Assembly: GCF_010667615.1 (NCBI RefSeq)
Contig: NZ_VYSG01000001.1
Coordinates: forward strand, 682,001 to 746,000
DNA from: Bifidobacterium choloepi
GTDB taxonomy: Bacteria; Actinomycetota; Actinomycetes; Actinomycetales; Bifidobacteriaceae
DNA: 64,000 nt
Reading direction: 5' to 3'
Every line of letters begins with the position of its first letter. Within the stretch, counting starts at the first letter, position 1. The translations under genes and the position numbers were made by a program. The notes beneath the pieces are model-generated. The model was not told the DNA's origin and searched no databases. It worked only from the letters and a program-made list of their open reading frames with translations. Positions 1-6,644 of this stretch are shown in pieces.

Positions 1-109
1 GATTCGGCAGTACAGTCGGCCCCAAGGGTGAAAGCGGGCGATGACGCGGCGTCCGGTAACCGGCGCGCGCGATGGCGACAGATGATGACGATGGTTGGAG
101 GCGAGCATC

Positions 110-844
110 ATGAAGTCGTTCGACCTGTCCGACGGCCAGACGCGCCGTGCCGCGCGTCACGACCGCCATGTCCGCCAGGAGGCGCGCCGCCATGGCCATG
201 CCGAGCCCCATCCCGTCGAGCCGTCGTGCGGCAAGATCCGCTATCCGTCGGCGATCGCGGCGCGGCTGGCGCTGGCGTCGATGCAGTCGGCGACGGCCAA
301 CGGCGACCGGCAGGAGTGCCGCTACTACCGTTGTCCCGACTGCCACGGCTGGCACCTGACCAGCATGGCGAGATTCTCCTCGTTGCCGACGTGGCGCGAC
401 GTCATCGACCGGCATCCGAAGGCGGCGGCGCTGATCGCCGACTGCGCGAGCATCATGAGCGCCGACTGGCTGCACAATCGCAAGCGGTTCGAGGCGTTCG
501 CCGTCTGTTCGTTCACGGCCGTCGACCGGGCGGCCGGCGGCGCGCCGCGCGGCCTGCTCGAGGACGTCTGGGTCTGGCGCATGATGCGCCGCGATTTCTC
601 CGATGCCGTGCGCGACCTGTCGCCGTCGCCGACGTCGCACGATCTTGGCCGGCTCAAGGCCGCGATGATGCCGCTGGCGCGGCGCATCGTCCGGTTGCAC
701 GGCGACCAGCGGCCGTCGGAGCTGACTGCCGACGAGCTGACCGAGCAGCGGATTGTCGTCGGCTTCATGGAGCGTCGCCTGCTCGACCACCAGGTCACGC
801 CTCCCCCGCGCCGCTGGCTCGACCGCCTGCTCGTGCCGGCGTGA
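110..844 (+). CDS. hypothetical protein with a short Cys/His zinc-ribbon-like motif
   Basis: A 244-residue protein of unknown function. The start is the ATG at 110, because GGAGG lies 8 nt upstream; the in-frame TTG at 95 has no ribosome binding site. Near residues 70-85 there is a CRYYRCPDCHGWHLTS segment (C-x4-C-x2-C-x-G-W-H), resembling a half zinc ribbon. The rest is helical, Arg/Asp-rich and has no membrane segment. The next gene lies downstream in the opposite direction, so this is probably a single-gene unit. Similar cysteine motifs occur in small actinobacterial proteins of unknown role, so no function is proposed. It is likely real, given clean codon bias and a good binding site. Confidence 0.7.
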   Translation: MKSFDLSDGQTRRAARHDRHVRQEARRHGHAEPHPVEPSCGKIRYPSAIAARLALASMQSATANGDRQECRYYRCPDCHGWHLTSMARFSSLPTWRDVIDRHPKAAALIADCASIMSADWLHNRKRFEAFAVCSFTAVDRAAGGAPRGLLEDVWVWRMMRRDFSDAVRDLSPSPTSHDLGRLKAAMMPLARRIVRLHGDQRPSELTADELTEQRIVVGFMERRLLDHQVTPPPRRWLDRLLVPA

Positions 845-871
845 TTGCCGCCCGGGAGGAGGATGCCGGAG

Positions 872-1813
872 CTACACTCTCGCCGAGCTGCGGTATTCGG
901 TGGGCGTCTTGCCCATGACCGAGCGGAACGCCGCGGCGAACTTGCCGGGATTCGAGTAGCCGACCTCGGAGGCGATGTCGATGACCGGATCGTCCGAATT
1001 ACGCAGCCGCACGGCCGCGGCGTTCATCCGGTATTCCTTCATGTAGGCGGCGATCGAGACGCCGTAGCGGTTGCGGAAGCACTGCTGCATGCTCGTCAGC
1101 GGGAAGTCGAACCGTTCGGACAGCTCGGCGAGCGTGTACCAGCGGTCGAGTTCCGACGTGATCAGCGTCGCGATGTCCTTGACCTTGTCGATCTGCGTGC
1201 GGCGGAAGTAGCGTGGCTCGCGCACGTTCGACGGCGGCTCGGCGACCTCGAGCAGCAACAGCAGCTCCATGACCTTGACTTGCGAATACGGCATCTGGAT
1301 GCGCGGGTGCACGGTGTACATCTCGCAGCACAGCTGGTTGAGCTCGGCGGCGTCGCGCAGCACGAGCGTCTCGCCGTCGCCGCAGAACTTCGCCCTGAGG
1401 CGCAGCAGGTCGATGCTCCAGCCCGGCATCATGCGGTTGAGCGACTGCTGGGCGCGCGGAATGTCGAAGACGATGGACAGCCCGCGGTACAGGCCGAGCG
1501 GGAACTGCAGCGCACCGTAGCTTTCCTTCGTCGACAGCGCGACGTTGCCGGATTCGAGGTACTGGCACGTGCCGAGCGTCGACTCCCACTCGATCCGCCC
1601 CTCGAGGCAGTGGTCGACGACGAACAGGTCGTCGCGGCCGCCGAGTCCCGTCGTCTCGAACGTCGTGTCGCGGTGGAAGACGTAGACGCCGGGGATGATT
1701 TCGTGGTCGGTCAGGTCGCGTTCGGGCCGCATCTGGAACAGCGCGCAATCGACGCTTTCGCAGACGAGGCCCATGCCGGCGTCCTGCTCGCTTGTCTTCG
1801 GATGCATGCCCAT
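872..1813 (-). CDS. AraC-family transcriptional regulator
   Basis: A 313-residue regulator with the conserved AraC/XylS double helix-turn-helix at the C-terminus: LSERFDFPLTSMQQCFRNRY, then a second helix pair ending SNPGKFAAAFRSVMGKTPTEYR. The first two thirds form an unassigned sensory domain. The start is the ATG at 1813, preceded by AAGGGAG with 8 nt spacing; a GTG at 1885 lacks a binding site. It lies 103 nt downstream of the ECF transporter ATPase on the same strand and could be the last gene of that operon, so the transporter is its most plausible target. The ligand cannot be read from the sequence. Confidence 0.88.
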   Translation of the reverse strand: MGMHPKTSEQDAGMGLVCESVDCALFQMRPERDLTDHEIIPGVYVFHRDTTFETTGLGGRDDLFVVDHCLEGRIEWESTLGTCQYLESGNVALSTKESYGALQFPLGLYRGLSIVFDIPRAQQSLNRMMPGWSIDLLRLRAKFCGDGETLVLRDAAELNQLCCEMYTVHPRIQMPYSQVKVMELLLLLEVAEPPSNVREPRYFRRTQIDKVKDIATLITSELDRWYTLAELSERFDFPLTSMQQCFRNRYGVSIAAYMKEYRMNAAAVRLRNSDDPVIDIASEVGYSNPGKFAAAFRSVMGKTPTEYRSSARV

Positions 1814-1916
1814 CTGCGCGGCTCCCTTCGGCTGTTCCCCGTGGCTTGGTCGGCGTGGCCGGCCGACTGTCGGTTTTTGTTTCACGTGATTTGTTTTGGT
1901 CTGGCAGCCCAGCTTG

Positions 1917-3422
1917 CTAGCTTGCCGCCGCGAAGTGGGCGGTCAGCCTGCGCCGCCCGTCGTCGTCCATCGGATAGTCGTCGACGATCCTGCCGCCGTC
2001 GACGTGCAGCACGTACGTGCCGCAGGCGGCGATGAACTCCGGATCGTGCGTGACGACGACCGACGTGACGCCGTGGTCGTCGTGCAGCCGCCGGATTTCG
2101 GCGGCCATCGTCTTCATATGATCGTAGTCGAGGCCGCTCGTCGGTTCGTCGAAGACGACGAGCTGGCGGCCGGCGGCGAGCGCCGACGCGATCGCGAGCC
2201 GCTGTTTCTGTCCGCCGGACAGGCTCAGCGGGTGCCGGTCGCGGCAGTCGGCCAGGTCAAGCGTCGCCAGCAGTCCGAGGGCGCGGCCCTCGACGTCGCC
2301 GGCGGCCGCACCGTCAAGGTATTTGGACGATCCGTCCGTCATCGACAGCACGACCTCGTCGAGCACGCTTTCCGTGAACAGCTGGCGGTCGACGTCCTGC
2401 ATGACGAGCGCCGTCTCGCGCAGCCGGCGCCGGCGGGTCAGCTGGCGGCCGCGGAATTCGACGGTGCCGTGCCCGCGGCGGTCGAGTCCGCACAGCGTGC
2501 GCGCCAGCGTCGTCTTGCCGGCGCCGTTCTCGCCGATGACGCAGATCACGCCCCCGGGCAGGCCGCGTCCGTCGACATCGAGCGCGAGTTGCTTCGATCC
2601 GCGGTAGCGGTAGCGCAGTCCGGACAGCCCCAGCGATTCCTGCACCGGAACCGTGGCGGACGAATCGTGCCAGTCCAGCTTCGCGAGCGATGGCTGGCGC
2701 AGGCCGCGGGCTCGGAACCAGGCCGGCGGCCGCGAGAAGAAGTCGTCGCCGGCGATGTCGTCGGCGATCCGGCCGTTTTCGAGGACGATCGCGCGGTCGG
2801 CGAGGCCGGTGAGGAAGTGGAGGCGGTGCTCGGCGACGACGACGGTGCGGCCGGCGGCTTTCCAGTGCTCGAGGCAGCGGCGCAGCAGCGCGATGCCGGC
2901 GAAGTCGAGGTTCGATGTCGGCTCGTCGAGGACGATGACGGGAGGCCGGAGCGCGGCGACCGAGCCGCAGGCGATCCGCTGCTTTTCGCCGCCGGAGAGC
3001 TGGAAGATGCTGCGGCCGAGCAGCCGGTGCAGGTCGAGTTCGTCGGCGACCGACCCGACGGCGGCCTCGATGTCGGTGCGGGAGCGGCCGAGGTTTTCCG
3101 GGCCGAACGCGAGTTCCGACGTCGTGTCGACGTTGAAGAACTGGCTGCGCGGATTCTGGAAGACCGATCCGACGGTGCCGGCCAGCCCGTACAGCGGCGT
3201 CGCGGCGACGTCGATGCCGGCGACGGACACCGATCCGCTCAGCTCGCCGTCGTGGAAGTGCGGTGCCAGGCCGTTGACCAGCCTGGTCACCGTCGTCTTG
3301 CCACAGCCGGACCTGCCGCACAGCAGCACCGTCTGGCCGGACGGAATCTCGAGGTCGATTCCCGTCACCGACGGCCGGTCCACGCCGGCGTACGTGAAGC
3401 TCACGTTGTCCATCCGGATCAT
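1917..3422 (-). CDS. ECF transporter ATPase, two fused ABC domains (A1-A2)
   Basis: A 501-residue protein with two complete ABC ATPase domains in one chain. The first has Walker A GRSGCGKTT near residue 37, an LSGGEKQR signature and a Walker B ending VLDEPTSNLD. The second has [17 protein letters not shown] and VVFDEPTSGLD. This fusion is typical of energy-coupling-factor (ECF) vitamin or metal importers, where it powers the T and S membrane subunits. AAAGGAGG precedes the ATG. It follows the T-component gene by 111 nt on the same strand, completing an S-T-A module. The cargo depends on the S subunit and is unknown. Confidence 0.92.
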   Translation of the reverse strand: MIRMDNVSFTYAGVDRPSVTGIDLEIPSGQTVLLCGRSGCGKTTVTRLVNGLAPHFHDGELSGSVSVAGIDVAATPLYGLAGTVGSVFQNPRSQFFNVDTTSELAFGPENLGRSRTDIEAAVGSVADELDLHRLLGRSIFQLSGGEKQRIACGSVAALRPPVIVLDEPTSNLDFAGIALLRRCLEHWKAAGRTVVVAEHRLHFLTGLADRAIVLENGRIADDIAGDDFFSRPPAWFRARGLRQPSLAKLDWHDSSATVPVQESLGLSGLRYRYRGSKQLALDVDGRGLPGGVICVIGENGAGKTTLARTLCGLDRRGHGTVEFRGRQLTRRRRLRETALVMQDVDRQLFTESVLDEVVLSMTDGSSKYLDGAAAGDVEGRALGLLATLDLADCRDRHPLSLSGGQKQRLAIASALAAGRQLVVFDEPTSGLDYDHMKTMAAEIRRLHDDHGVTSVVVTHDPEFIAACGTYVLHVDGGRIVDDYPMDDDGRRRLTAHFAAAS

Positions 3423-3533
3423 CGCGTCCTCCTTTCCGTTCTTCCGTTCTTCCAGGGCTCTTCTTCAGGTTCCTTCTTGCCGGTCTTGTCCCGGTCCTTT
3501 GGCGTCCTCCGGTGTTCTCTCGTCTCCCGGAAG

Positions 3534-4391
3534 TCAGGACAGCAACAGCACGATCCATGCCGCCCACGCCGCCGCGCACAGCCCGAGCAGGACGATGTCG
3601 GCGGCGCGGAAGCCGACGTCGGCAAGCGAGGTGCGGCGTACCGGCGCGCCGAGGCCGCGGGTCAGCGCGGCGGCCGACAGGTCGTCGCCGATCTTCACGC
3701 ACGAGGCGATCAGCGGCACGAGCCGGTATTCGAGCATTTTCCACGGGCGCGAGCCGCCGAGCATGATGCCGCGCTGGCGCATCGCATCGCCGATCGCGGC
3801 GTGTTCCTCGGCGACGGTCGGCAGGAAGCGGAAGACGACGGCGAGCGGGATCGTGACGGAGGACGGTACCCGCCAGCGGTCCATCGCCGCCATGAACTCG
3901 CCGACCGTCGTCGTCGAGACGAGGACGACGCCGGCGGCGATGCCGGGCATGCAGGCGGCGAACACGCCGCAGTAGGTCATGCGCACCGTGTCGAGCACGG
4001 CGACGGCGACGCCCGTGCCGGCCGCCGCACCGCCGGTTGCCGTACCGTAGGCCGCCGACAGCGGACCGGCCGGCCCGACGAGCCAGCCGATGCCGGCGTC
4101 GACGGCGAAGGTGCCGGCGTAGAGCGCGGCGTAGGCGGCCGCGAACCGGCGCCGGCCAGCCGCGAGCAGCAGCACGAACGGGATCACCGCGAGCGCCGGC
4201 GCGACGATTTCCATGCCGGGACGTCCGCCGCCGGCGATGACGATCGTCGAGATCGTCACGACGAGCAGGATTTTCGTGCGCGGATCGAGCCGTAGCCGGC
4301 GCGTCGTGTTCGCGCCGGCTATCGTCGCTGTCGGTGGCGCGCCGGATTCCGTCCCCGGGCGGCGTGCCGTCGCGGGAATCGTCGCCGTCAT
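3534..4391 (-). CDS. ECF transporter transmembrane component EcfT (CbiQ family)
   Basis: A 285-residue membrane protein with five to six hydrophobic segments. It carries the two Arg-Gly coupling signatures of EcfT: IGDAMRQRGIMLGG and, about 45 residues later, SAAALTRGLGA. These touch the grooves of the ATPase domains. The start is the ATG at 4391, which overlaps the upstream S-component stop codon in an ATGA (4 nt overlap), indicating translational coupling. A longer reading frame exists upstream but lies inside the S gene. About 30 N-terminal residues are polar and Thr/Ala-rich before the first membrane segment. Confidence 0.9.
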   Translation of the reverse strand: MTATIPATARRPGTESGAPPTATIAGANTTRRLRLDPRTKILLVVTISTIVIAGGGRPGMEIVAPALAVIPFVLLLAAGRRRFAAAYAALYAGTFAVDAGIGWLVGPAGPLSAAYGTATGGAAAGTGVAVAVLDTVRMTYCGVFAACMPGIAAGVVLVSTTTVGEFMAAMDRWRVPSSVTIPLAVVFRFLPTVAEEHAAIGDAMRQRGIMLGGSRPWKMLEYRLVPLIASCVKIGDDLSAAALTRGLGAPVRRTSLADVGFRAADIVLLGLCAAAWAAWIVLLLS

Positions 4392-5002
4392 GCCAGTCCC
4401 GCGCGCTCGAAATGCTTCCTGAGCATGGCGCGGCCGAGCCACGCGCCGAGCAGGCCGGAGACGAAGCAGGCGACGGCAAGCGGGGCGAGCGACCAGTCGG
4501 GCATGACGGCCATCAGCCGGTCCGCGTAGCCGACGCCGCGGCGGCCGGAGGCGAGCTTGGCGTAGTAGGCGTCGCGCGTGAGCACGATCGGCATGAAGTT
4601 GCCGAGCAGCCAGATCGAGAAGACGCCGTAGGCGAGCGTGTTGAATTTCAGCGAGCGGTAGCGGCCGGCCGCGGCGACGAGGTCGCCGAGCAGGCCGAAC
4701 ACGATGCCTGTCGCGAAGACGAAGATGCCGTGGCCCATCAGCGCGAGCAGCGTGCCGAGCACGGTACCCATGATCGTGATCATGCCGAAGCGGCGCACGC
4801 GAGCGGCGAACAGCATGAACGGAATGCCGCCGCAGATCGGCATGACGACGGCCATCAGCGGCAGCAGCACCGGCACGATGCTCAGCGGCGCGCCGAGCGC
4901 CGTCACGAGGAACATGATCGTCGTGAAGACGCCGGTCGTGACGAAGTCGCGGGCGCCGAGCCGCCCGAAGACGGAAACGGTGGGGTTGGTGGTCGCGGTC
5001 AT
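4388..5002 (-). CDS. ECF transporter S component, Trep_Strep/MptD-like
   Basis: A 204-residue integral membrane protein with about six hydrophobic helices, resembling the Trep_Strep (MptD-like) group of ECF substrate-binding subunits. The ATG at 5002 has CAGGAG six nt upstream; a longer in-frame GTG/TTG extension to 5080 lacks a binding site and is not hydrophobic. It is the first gene of the ecf operon (S, T, A, then possibly the AraC regulator). The substrate of this S-family is not established. The leader of about 170 nt upstream contains a small hairpin and then the 63-bp palindrome array. Confidence 0.82.
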   Translation of the reverse strand: MTATTNPTVSVFGRLGARDFVTTGVFTTIMFLVTALGAPLSIVPVLLPLMAVVMPICGGIPFMLFAARVRRFGMITIMGTVLGTLLALMGHGIFVFATGIVFGLLGDLVAAAGRYRSLKFNTLAYGVFSIWLLGNFMPIVLTRDAYYAKLASGRRGVGYADRLMAVMPDWSLAPLAVACFVSGLLGAWLGRAMLRKHFERAGLA

Positions 5003-5051
5003 GCGAGGCTCCTGAAAGTCTGGAAAGTCGAGGTCATCGGTCGTCACTGTA

Positions 5052-5073
5052 GGACGGAACGATTCGTCCGTCC
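5052..5073 (-). promoter_or_regulatory. small hairpin in the ECF operon leader
   Basis: GGACGGA and TCCGTCC form a perfect 7-bp stem around ACGATTCG, 50 nt upstream of the S-component start. It would lie in the 5' leader of the ECF operon. No known riboswitch fold is recognised. Confidence 0.35.
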
Positions 5074-5174
5074 GCTCCATTTCACATCCGACTAATCCAA
5101 TTCACCAATAAATCGGATTCATTGCAACCCCGCGGCCGATGCGGCGCGCGAATCGTTCCAGTTTCGTCACAAAG

Positions 5175-5628
5175 CTGGAAGAAAAGTATCACTTCCCCGG
5201 CCCGCAACCGCACCTTTCTTCCAGCTTGCACCCGTCACTGGAAGAAAGGTGCCGTCTCTCCGGTCCATAACCGCACCTTTCTTCCAGCTCGCGCCCGTCA
5301 CTGGAAGAAAAGTACCGTCCGCCCGGCGCGCAACCGCACCTTCCTTCCAGCACGCGCCCATCACTGGAAGAAAAGTACCGTCCGCCCGGCCCATAACCGA
5401 ACCTTCCTTCCAGCCGAGTCTCCCAACTGGAAGAAAAGTACCGTCTCCCCGGCGCACAACCGCACCTTCCTTCCAGCCGAGTCTCCCAACTGGAAGAAAA
5501 GTACCGTCTCTCCGGTCCATAACCGAACCTTTCTTCCAGCTGGGTCTCCCGGCTGGAAGAAAGGTGTTCCGTTCGGCACTCCGGACGATACTTTTCTTCC
5601 AGTTCGTCTCCCCTGCTGGAAGGAGGGT
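5175..5628. repeat. palindromic tandem array 1: eight units, exact 63-bp period
   Basis: Units begin with CTGGAAG at 5175, 5238, 5301, 5364, 5427, 5490, 5553 and 5616, always 63 bp apart. The first seven complete units span 50 bp and end in CTTCCAG; the eighth is cut off at the array edge. Within a unit the ends form an inverted repeat (CTGGAAGAAAGGTGC / GCACCTTTCTTCCAG, perfect over 15 bp in unit 2) around a loop of about 20 bp. Neighbouring units are joined by 13-bp linkers, so each arm could also pair across the linker. The array starts about 170 bp upstream of the ECF operon and stops 7 bp before the nitroreductase stop codon. See findings. Confidence 0.93.
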
Positions 5629-5634
5629 GCCGGA

Positions 5635-6318
5635 TCATCCCACGAAGACGAAGTTCTCCTTGCCCGCAAGCTGTTCGAAGTGGCACTTCGCAATGCCGGC
5701 GTCGACGGCGCCGAACGGACGCGTGGTCTTGTGGACGAGGACCTGGTTCAGGTCGAGCAGTTCGAAGACGGTGCGCTGCTGGTTCATTGCCGACGGCGCG
5801 AGCTGCACGCCGATCATGCCGCGGTGGAACCAGTCGGGCATCTGCCGGCCGTTGAGTTCGCACATCTCGCCGATCGTCTTCGAGCGGTGCGGGCGGCCCG
5901 GCACGCCGATGTGCCCGACCATGACGATGCAGTTGAGCCGCTCCCCCGGCCGCACGTCCGCCGGCGTGAACCGTTTCGACAACGAACCGCCGACCCAGCA
6001 GGTGCCCAGTCCCATCTCCGTCATCTTGAGCACGAGCCGTTCGCCGTAGTAGCCGAGTCGCTCGAGCTGGTCGCCGACCGGCCGCGCGACGAGCGCGATG
6101 TAGTTGCGCACGTTGCGGAACGCGCCGTACGTCGCCGCGCCGATGACCGACAGGAACGAGACGCGACTGTTGACCATGAGCTGGAAATGGAGTCCGGACT
6201 CGCGGTTGATGTCGGCGATCATCGTCTCGATGGCGCGGATCTCGTCGGCCGTCAGCGGCTCGTCGGCGAACTTGCGCACAGAATGGCGAAGTTCCATGGT
6301 CTTCAATGCTTCATTCAT
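5635..6318 (-). CDS. nitroreductase-family protein
   Basis: A 227-residue protein related to FMN-dependent nitroreductases. It has an N-terminal LRHSVRKFADEPLT segment (the usual RRSVRxF flavin-phosphate contact), a central MGLGTCWVGG (the family's G-x-G-T-CW motif) and a C-terminal half less like the family. The ATG at 6318 is chosen because GAGGG sits six nt upstream; the TTG two codons earlier is not needed. The gene stands alone between array 1 and a region with paired TTACGGAAGCGTA repeats that may be its operator. The substrate is unknown. Confidence 0.85.
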   Translation of the reverse strand: MNEALKTMELRHSVRKFADEPLTADEIRAIETMIADINRESGLHFQLMVNSRVSFLSVIGAATYGAFRNVRNYIALVARPVGDQLERLGYYGERLVLKMTEMGLGTCWVGGSLSKRFTPADVRPGERLNCIVMVGHIGVPGRPHRSKTIGEMCELNGRQMPDWFHRGMIGVQLAPSAMNQQRTVFELLDLNQVLVHKTTRPFGAVDAGIAKCHFEQLAGKENFVFVG

Positions 6319-6644
6319 CAGCAACCCTCGCTTTTCCCGGAAACGTGCGGCCGGCCCGGCCAGTCATCGCGGGCAGCGGCCGTACGCTTCCGTAACTTAC
6401 GCTTCCGTAAGTCATCCTGTTCCCGATCATAGCCCGGTTCCTGCGAGGACACTGGGTACGGGCACCGGCATGTTCCGCTGGCCGCACGGCCAACGCCGCC
6501 GCCGACGGCCGCCGCTGGCCGCCGGGGTGCCGCGCCGTGTTCGCAGGTCGTAAAATCGCCCCGCTTTCCGCCGCTTTTTGAGCATCGACTCCTACGTTGG
6601 TGTGCGAATACGAGCGGCAATCGGCGGAAGGATCGTGCGGACAA
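6319..6644. other. intergenic region between the nitroreductase and NadE-like genes
   Basis: About 325 bp between divergent genes. It holds the paired operator-like repeats at 6383-6410, GC-rich sequence and, near 6626, GGAAGGA, which may be the binding site for the plus-strand gene. No RNA gene or convincing ORF was seen. Confidence 0.5.
6383..6410. promoter_or_regulatory. candidate operator: TACGCTTCCGTAA direct repeat
   Basis: TACGCTTCCGTAA occurs twice, at 6383-6395 and 6398-6410, separated by two bases. On the minus strand each copy reads TTACGGAAGCGTA, a TTACG-N4-CGTA inverted repeat. Two near-identical dyads 15 bp apart, about 65-90 bp upstream of the nitroreductase start, look like a double operator for a TetR- or MarR-like repressor. 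No regulator gene is adjacent. Confidence 0.5.

Noticed and set aside
1896..4295. 799-residue plus-strand frame across the ECF genes
   Set aside because: It is the antisense shadow of the ATPase and EcfT genes in GC-rich DNA; its composition is Arg/Ala/Asp low complexity without motifs.
5175..5628. Array 1 as a CRISPR array
   Set aside because: Linkers are only 13 bp and related to each other, the palindromic unit is 50 bp, loops vary inside the repeat rather than between repeats, and no cas gene is present.
5122..5640. Open frames on both strands through array 1, giving 21-residue repeats such as TFLPVGRLGWKEG
   Set aside because: The 63-bp period is a multiple of three, so frames stay open automatically. 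Both strands are open, the repeats follow DNA palindrome symmetry rather than protein constraint, and the analogous array 2 has a 61-bp period that breaks any frame.
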